Of a stretch of DNA of 64,000 bases, positions 60,330-64,000 are shown one piece after another. The position numbers and the translations under genes are program-made. The DNA is from Pseudomaricurvus sp033283175. GTDB taxonomy: Bacteria; Pseudomonadota; Gammaproteobacteria; Pseudomonadales; Cellvibrionaceae. Within the stretch, counting starts at the first letter, position 1; each line of letters starts with the position of its first letter. The stretch is taken from NCBI GenBank assembly GCA_033283175.1, contig JAWMQM010000001.1, positions 62,001-126,000 on the forward strand. Reading direction: 5' to 3'. The notes beneath the pieces are model-generated. The model saw only the letters and a list, made by a program, of their open reading frames with translations. It was not told the origin of the DNA and made no database searches.

Positions 60330-62063
60330 ATGCGCGCCAGCCGTATCCTCATTCCCACCCTCAAGCAGAACCCATCCGACGCCGTTGCCGTCAGCCATCA
60401 GCTGATGCTGCGCGCCGGCCTTATCCGCCAGCTGGCCTCGGGACTCTACACCTGGCTGCCGCTGGGATTGCGGGTGCTGCGCAAGGTGGAGGCGATCATC
60501 CGCGAGGAGATGGACGCTGCCGATGCCCAGGAAGTGCTGATGCCTGTGGTGCAGCCTGCGGAGCTGTGGCAGGAGTCGGGTCGCTGGGAGCAGTACGGCC
60601 CCGAACTGCTGCGTATTACCGATCGCCACGATAACGGCTTCTGTCTCGGACCCACCCACGAAGAGGTGATCACCGACCTGATCCGCAACGAGCTGCGCAG
60701 CTACAAACAGCTGCCTGCCAACTTCTACCAGATCCAGACCAAGTTCCGCGATGAGGTACGTCCCCGCTTCGGTATCATGCGCGCCCGGGAATTCACCATG
60801 AAGGACGCTTACTCCTTCCACCTGGAGCAGAGCTGCCTGCAACAGACTTACGACCGCATGCACACGGCCTACTGCAACATTTTCAACCGCATAGGCCTGG
60901 ATTTCCGCCCTGTGCTGGCGGATACCGGCTCCATCGGCGGCTCCAGCTCCCACGAGTTCCACGTCCTGGCCTCCAGCGGTGAAGACGACATCGCTTTCAG
61001 CAGCGCCAGTGATTACGCGGCCAACGTGGAACTGGCCGAAGCCGTAGCCCCCGCCATCGAGCGTCCGGCGCCCGGCGCTGAAAAAGCGGAAGTGGCCACA
61101 CCGCAGCAGCACACCATCGAAGAGGTTGCCGGCTTCCTGCAGCAGCCTGCCGCACAAATCCTGAAAACCCTGATTGTGCTGGGCGAAGCCGACGAAGACG
61201 GCAACCAGGGGCTGGTGGCGCTGGTGCTGCGCGGCGATCATGAACTCAACGACCTGAAGGCGGAAAAACTGGCCGGCGTTGCCTCACCACTGACCTTTGC
61301 CCCGGAGGATCGCATCAAGGCGGCACTGGGCTGCGGTATCGGCTCCATCGGTCCGGTGGGTCTTGAGATTCCCGTGCTGGTAGACCGCAGCGCCGCTGTG
61401 GTGGCGGATTTTACCTGTGGCGCCAACAAAGATGGCTACCACCTCACCGGCGTCAACTGGGAGCGCGATCTGCCACTGGACCGTATCGAAGACCTGCGCA
61501 ACGTCGTAGTGGGTGACCCCAGCCCCTGCGGCCAGGGCACCCTGGAGATCAAGCGCGGTATCGAAGTGGGCCACATCTTCCAGCTGGGAGAGAAATACAG
61601 CAAGGCCATGGGTGCCACCGTGTTGGACGAAAACGGCAAGGAGCAGATCATGACCATGGGCTGCTACGGTATCGGCGTCAGCCGCGTGGTGGCTGCGGCG
61701 ATCGAGCAGAACTACGATGACAACGGCATTATCTGGCCGGAAGCCATCGCCCCTTTCCAGATCGCCCTGATCCCCATCAACATGAACAAGTCGGAAGCGG
61801 TACGTGCCGAGTGCGAAAAACTCTACGCCGAACTCACCGCCAGCGGTTACGACGTACTGTTTATGGATGAAGAGAAAGCGCGCCTCGGCGTGATGCTGGC
61901 AGACACCGACCTGGTGGGCATTCCCCATCGCATCGTGGTCGGCGATCGTGGCCTGGAGGCGGGCACGGTGGAATACAAGGCTCGCCGCGCCGACGAGAAG
62001 CAGGAGATTGCGCTGGCCGGGCTGGGCGACTTTATCGCCCAAAACGTGCGCAAAACCCGCTGA
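60330..62063 (+). CDS. proS: Proline-tRNA ligase
   Basis: A class II synthetase, 577 aa, the bacterial type with an editing insertion. Seen: motif 1 region GLYTWLPLGLRVLRKVEAI, GPTHEEVITDLIRNELRSYK, motif 2 FRDEVRPRFGIMRAREFTMKDAYS (split around REFTMKD) and the YbaK-like INS domain at ~225-400 that deacylates Ala-tRNA-Pro. MGCYGIGVSR is motif 3 and the anticodon domain lies at ~465-577. The lytic transglycosylase gene follows after 22 bp. Confidence 0.96.
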   Translation: MRASRILIPTLKQNPSDAVAVSHQLMLRAGLIRQLASGLYTWLPLGLRVLRKVEAIIREEMDAADAQEVLMPVVQPAELWQESGRWEQYGPELLRITDRHDNGFCLGPTHEEVITDLIRNELRSYKQLPANFYQIQTKFRDEVRPRFGIMRAREFTMKDAYSFHLEQSCLQQTYDRMHTAYCNIFNRIGLDFRPVLADTGSIGGSSSHEFHVLASSGEDDIAFSSASDYAANVELAEAVAPAIERPAPGAEKAEVATPQQHTIEEVAGFLQQPAAQILKTLIVLGEADEDGNQGLVALVLRGDHELNDLKAEKLAGVASPLTFAPEDRIKAALGCGIGSIGPVGLEIPVLVDRSAAVVADFTCGANKDGYHLTGVNWERDLPLDRIEDLRNVVVGDPSPCGQGTLEIKRGIEVGHIFQLGEKYSKAMGATVLDENGKEQIMTMGCYGIGVSRVVAAAIEQNYDDNGIIWPEAIAPFQIALIPINMNKSEAVRAECEKLYAELTASGYDVLFMDEEKARLGVMLADTDLVGIPHRIVVGDRGLEAGTVEYKARRADEKQEIALAGLGDFIAQNVRKTR

Positions 62064-62085
62064 CCGCCACAGGCAACCGCAGATC

Positions 62086-62682
62086 ATGATGAAGACGCCC
62101 CGCACAACAGTTACCCGCGTAATCGGTTCGCTGTTGTTGCTGGGGAGCCTGCAGCTGCCACTGCTGGCCTGGGGTAATACGACACCAGACGATATCGATC
62201 CGGAGCTGCGCGCCGCCCTCAAACACGCCATCGAATCCAGCGACAGCTTTGTCGATCGCTACGATGCCGAAGTGTGGCTGGTGTCGAAACAGGAACCGCT
62301 GTCACGCTTTATCAAGGATCATGAAGAACGCATGGATCTGCTGCGCCGCATCCATCGCGCCGCCCTGCAGGCAGACCTGCAGCCGGAGATTGTGCTGGCC
62401 CTGATTGAAGTGGAGAGCCACTTCAACCGCTTTGCTGTCTCCAGCGTCGGCGCCCAGGGCATGATGCAGGTGATGCCCTTCTGGAAAGACGAGATCGGCC
62501 ACCCGGAAGACAACCTCACCGACGTCGACACCAACCTGCGCTACGGTTGTGCCATCCTCAAACACTACCTGCAAAGAACGGAAGGACGCCTGATCGACGC
62601 CCTCGCCCGCTACAACGGCAGCTACGGCAAATACTGGTATCCGGAGCGGGTCATGAACGCCTGGGAAAAACACTGGCGCTGA
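62086..62682 (+). CDS. Lytic transglycosylase (SLT domain)
   Basis: A 198-aa exported murein-cleaving enzyme. It has a signal peptide (RVIGSLLLLGSLQLPLLAWG), then the SLT domain with the catalytic Glu in LALIEVESHFNRFAVSSVGA. GMMQVMPFWKDEIG, DTNLRYGCAILKHYL and ALARYNGSYGK follow. The ATG at 62086 is followed at once by another ATG. It lies 22 bp after proS and converges with the TonB-dependent receptor gene. Confidence 0.9.
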   Translation: MMKTPRTTVTRVIGSLLLLGSLQLPLLAWGNTTPDDIDPELRAALKHAIESSDSFVDRYDAEVWLVSKQEPLSRFIKDHEERMDLLRRIHRAALQADLQPEIVLALIEVESHFNRFAVSSVGAQGMMQVMPFWKDEIGHPEDNLTDVDTNLRYGCAILKHYLQRTEGRLIDALARYNGSYGKYWYPERVMNAWEKHWR

Positions 62683-62761
62683 AGCGCCGCTCTCTCCACC
62701 CGGGAGTACTTTGCATCCGGCCTACAGCCAGCCGATACATCAATCGCCTTTCGCCCCCGAC

Positions 62762-64000
62762 TCACCAGCTGTAAGCCAGTTCTAAATACGCACTGCGCGG
62801 CTGGCCGGTGAAGTAACGGTAACTGCCAAAGGCGTAATCGCCGCGCTCCGCGTAACGCTCATCGGCGAGATTCACCAGCCGCAGGCGCGCCTGCAACGGT
62901 TCCGCCAGGGACCACTGCACAAAGGCATTCCACAGGGTGTGCCCCGGGTAGCGGTGCTCGTTTTCCGCATCCAGGTAGTAGCCACCCAGATAGACTCCTT
63001 CCAGCTCGGCCTGCCACACATCGCGCCGATAGCCTAGTCTCGCACTACCCTGCCATTCGGGCGCCGTATCCAGCCGGTTGCCATCCACATCCGCACCGGC
63101 CAGCAGGCTCGCGCCAACCACCTCGTGCTCTGCCCAAGCCGCCGCCGCCTGCCAGTACCAGACGTCACTCAGCTGCTGCACCAACTCCAGCTCCACCCCT
63201 GTGTGACGCGTCTCGGCATCACCTATGGTGGCATTGTTGGAGGCCTTCAATACCTCGTCCTGCTTTTCCATCCGGTAGGCAGAGAGTTGCACTGAAAGAT
63301 TCTCCTGCTGATACCGCAACCCCACCTCCAGGCTGTCGATCTCCTTCTCATCAAACTCATTCACCGCCTGCCCCGCCAGCAGGCGATAACGCTCGTTAAT
63401 CTGCGGCGCACGGTAGGCGTGGGCGAATCTCACATAATTCATCCATTGCGCATTCCAGTTGGCCCGCAACCCCAACTGGCCACTGAGGTTATCGAACTCA
63501 TCAACCCGGTCCGCCACCCGCAGATAGCGGCAGGGATTGCTGCCACAGAGCGACCCATCATCCCGCACCGCGCCACTGGGGAGCCGGTTGTCGTAGTCGT
63601 AACGCAGGTACTCGTAACGCAGCCCCGCCTCCAGGGTCCACACTTCGCTGAGTCGCGTCTCGCTGTTGGCAAACACACCCAGCTGCTCGCTGGCCACCTC
63701 AAAATCGTAGTGATCCCCCTGGTAGCGTGGATTGGTGGCACTGACAAAGACCTCGGCCTGCTGCTCCCGCACCCACATCTCGGCCCACTCCGCCTCGGTA
63801 CCGAGCCACACTCGAGTGCGCGACATCAGCGCAAAATCGGTGGCAGCCTGCACACCAGCGCTGCGCTGCCCATTCTCCTCGACCGGCTGGCCGGGCAGAA
63901 AATGCTGCAGGAATTCCATATCGCTGTAGCGGGCATAGGGGGTCAATGACCAGTTGCGCTCACCGGCAACCCCCTCAAAACGGGTAGACAATCGCATCGA
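62762..64000 (-). CDS. TonB-dependent outer membrane receptor, N-terminus beyond window end
   Basis: About 413 residues of the C-terminal beta-barrel of a TonB-dependent receptor; the frame is open at 64000, so the plug domain lies outside. Features include alternating barrel strands, LRANWNAQWMNYVRFAHAYRAPQINERYRLL, RHTGVELELVQQL and the terminal NLADERYAERGDYAFGSYRY with a final aromatic residue. CGSNPCRYL forms a probable extracellular disulfide loop. The layout is like copper or siderophore receptors, but the substrate cannot be told. Confidence 0.88.
   Translation of the reverse strand, partial: SMRLSTRFEGVAGERNWSLTPYARYSDMEFLQHFLPGQPVEENGQRSAGVQAATDFALMSRTRVWLGTEAEWAEMWVREQQAEVFVSATNPRYQGDHYDFEVASEQLGVFANSETRLSEVWTLEAGLRYEYLRYDYDNRLPSGAVRDDGSLCGSNPCRYLRVADRVDEFDNLSGQLGLRANWNAQWMNYVRFAHAYRAPQINERYRLLAGQAVNEFDEKEIDSLEVGLRYQQENLSVQLSAYRMEKQDEVLKASNNATIGDAETRHTGVELELVQQLSDVWYWQAAAAWAEHEVVGASLLAGADVDGNRLDTAPEWQGSARLGYRRDVWQAELEGVYLGGYYLDAENEHRYPGHTLWNAFVQWSLAEPLQARLRLVNLADERYAERGDYAFGSYRYFTGQPRSAYLELAYSW

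Noticed and set aside
1..64000. CRISPR arrays, prophage, insertion sequences, rRNA operons
   Set aside because: No short regularly spaced repeats, transposase, integrase, phage structural genes or rRNA sequence was recognised. The only tandem repeats are the tRNA-Lys units.

Overview
The window looks like chromosomal DNA of a GC-rich gammaproteobacterium, most likely a marine Cellvibrionales-type organism (Microbulbifer and relatives) or another close relative of the pseudomonads. This is inferred from protein families and gene order, not from a search. Supporting points are the aspS-yebC-ruvCAB-ybgC-tolQRAB-pal-cpoB-queE-queC-tRNA-Lys block followed by nadA (the order I recall from Pseudomonas aeruginosa), the fabV enoyl reductase, a homodimeric aceE/aceF pair, and a fused enzyme for the marine osmolyte glucosylglycerol. 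Almost all of the window is ordinary core genome. I see no prophage, insertion sequence, CRISPR array or rRNA operon.

Layout. 1-7.1 kb: tilS (cut by the window start), an S9 peptidase overlapping greB, a DUF900-type hydrolase, and a convergent glucosylglycerol-phosphate synthase/phosphatase fusion. 7.2-16.4 kb: an MFS transporter, a hemerythrin-like protein behind a perfect FNR/Anr box, rsmJ, a three-gene Gld-type ABC system, an OmpA-like lipoprotein, a leucine-rich-repeat lipoprotein and a PilZ protein. 16.7-23.3 kb: an MBL hydrolase-bamC-dapA operon, a DUF2789 protein, an aldo/keto reductase, a second MBL hydrolase and fabV. 23.6-32.7 kb: aceE-aceF, a pitrilysin-like protease, an AI-2E family transporter and tusA. 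32.8-39.5 kb: bepA, slyX, a serine hydrolase, a PlcP/LpxH-like phosphoesterase with a Pho-box-like sequence, a potassium-channel-like protein with a C-terminal zinc ribbon, a small zinc-ribbon membrane protein, yciH and accA. 39.7-44.6 kb: dnaE (with an internal insertion) and nadA.

44.9-45.6 kb is the most unusual stretch. Two tandem tRNA-Lys(UUU) genes are followed, in their direction of transcription, by a perfect 29-bp inverted repeat that includes the tRNA 3' end. Then come three ~175-bp near-identical tandem repeats, each bounded by a fragment of the tRNA 3' end. The layout resembles the tyrT/rtT repeats of E. coli and sits where P. aeruginosa carries genomic islands.

45.7-57.4 kb is the queC/queE, Tol-Pal, RuvABC, YebC and AspRS block, all on the minus strand. 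It combines queuosine precursor synthesis (acting on tRNA, though not on tRNA-Lys), envelope constriction, recombination and translation genes. 57.5-64 kb holds an FmdB-type zinc-ribbon protein, an HU-family protein with a histone H1-like tail, an exported glutaminase, a HIT protein, proS, a lytic transglycosylase and the C-terminal part of a TonB-dependent receptor cut by the window end.
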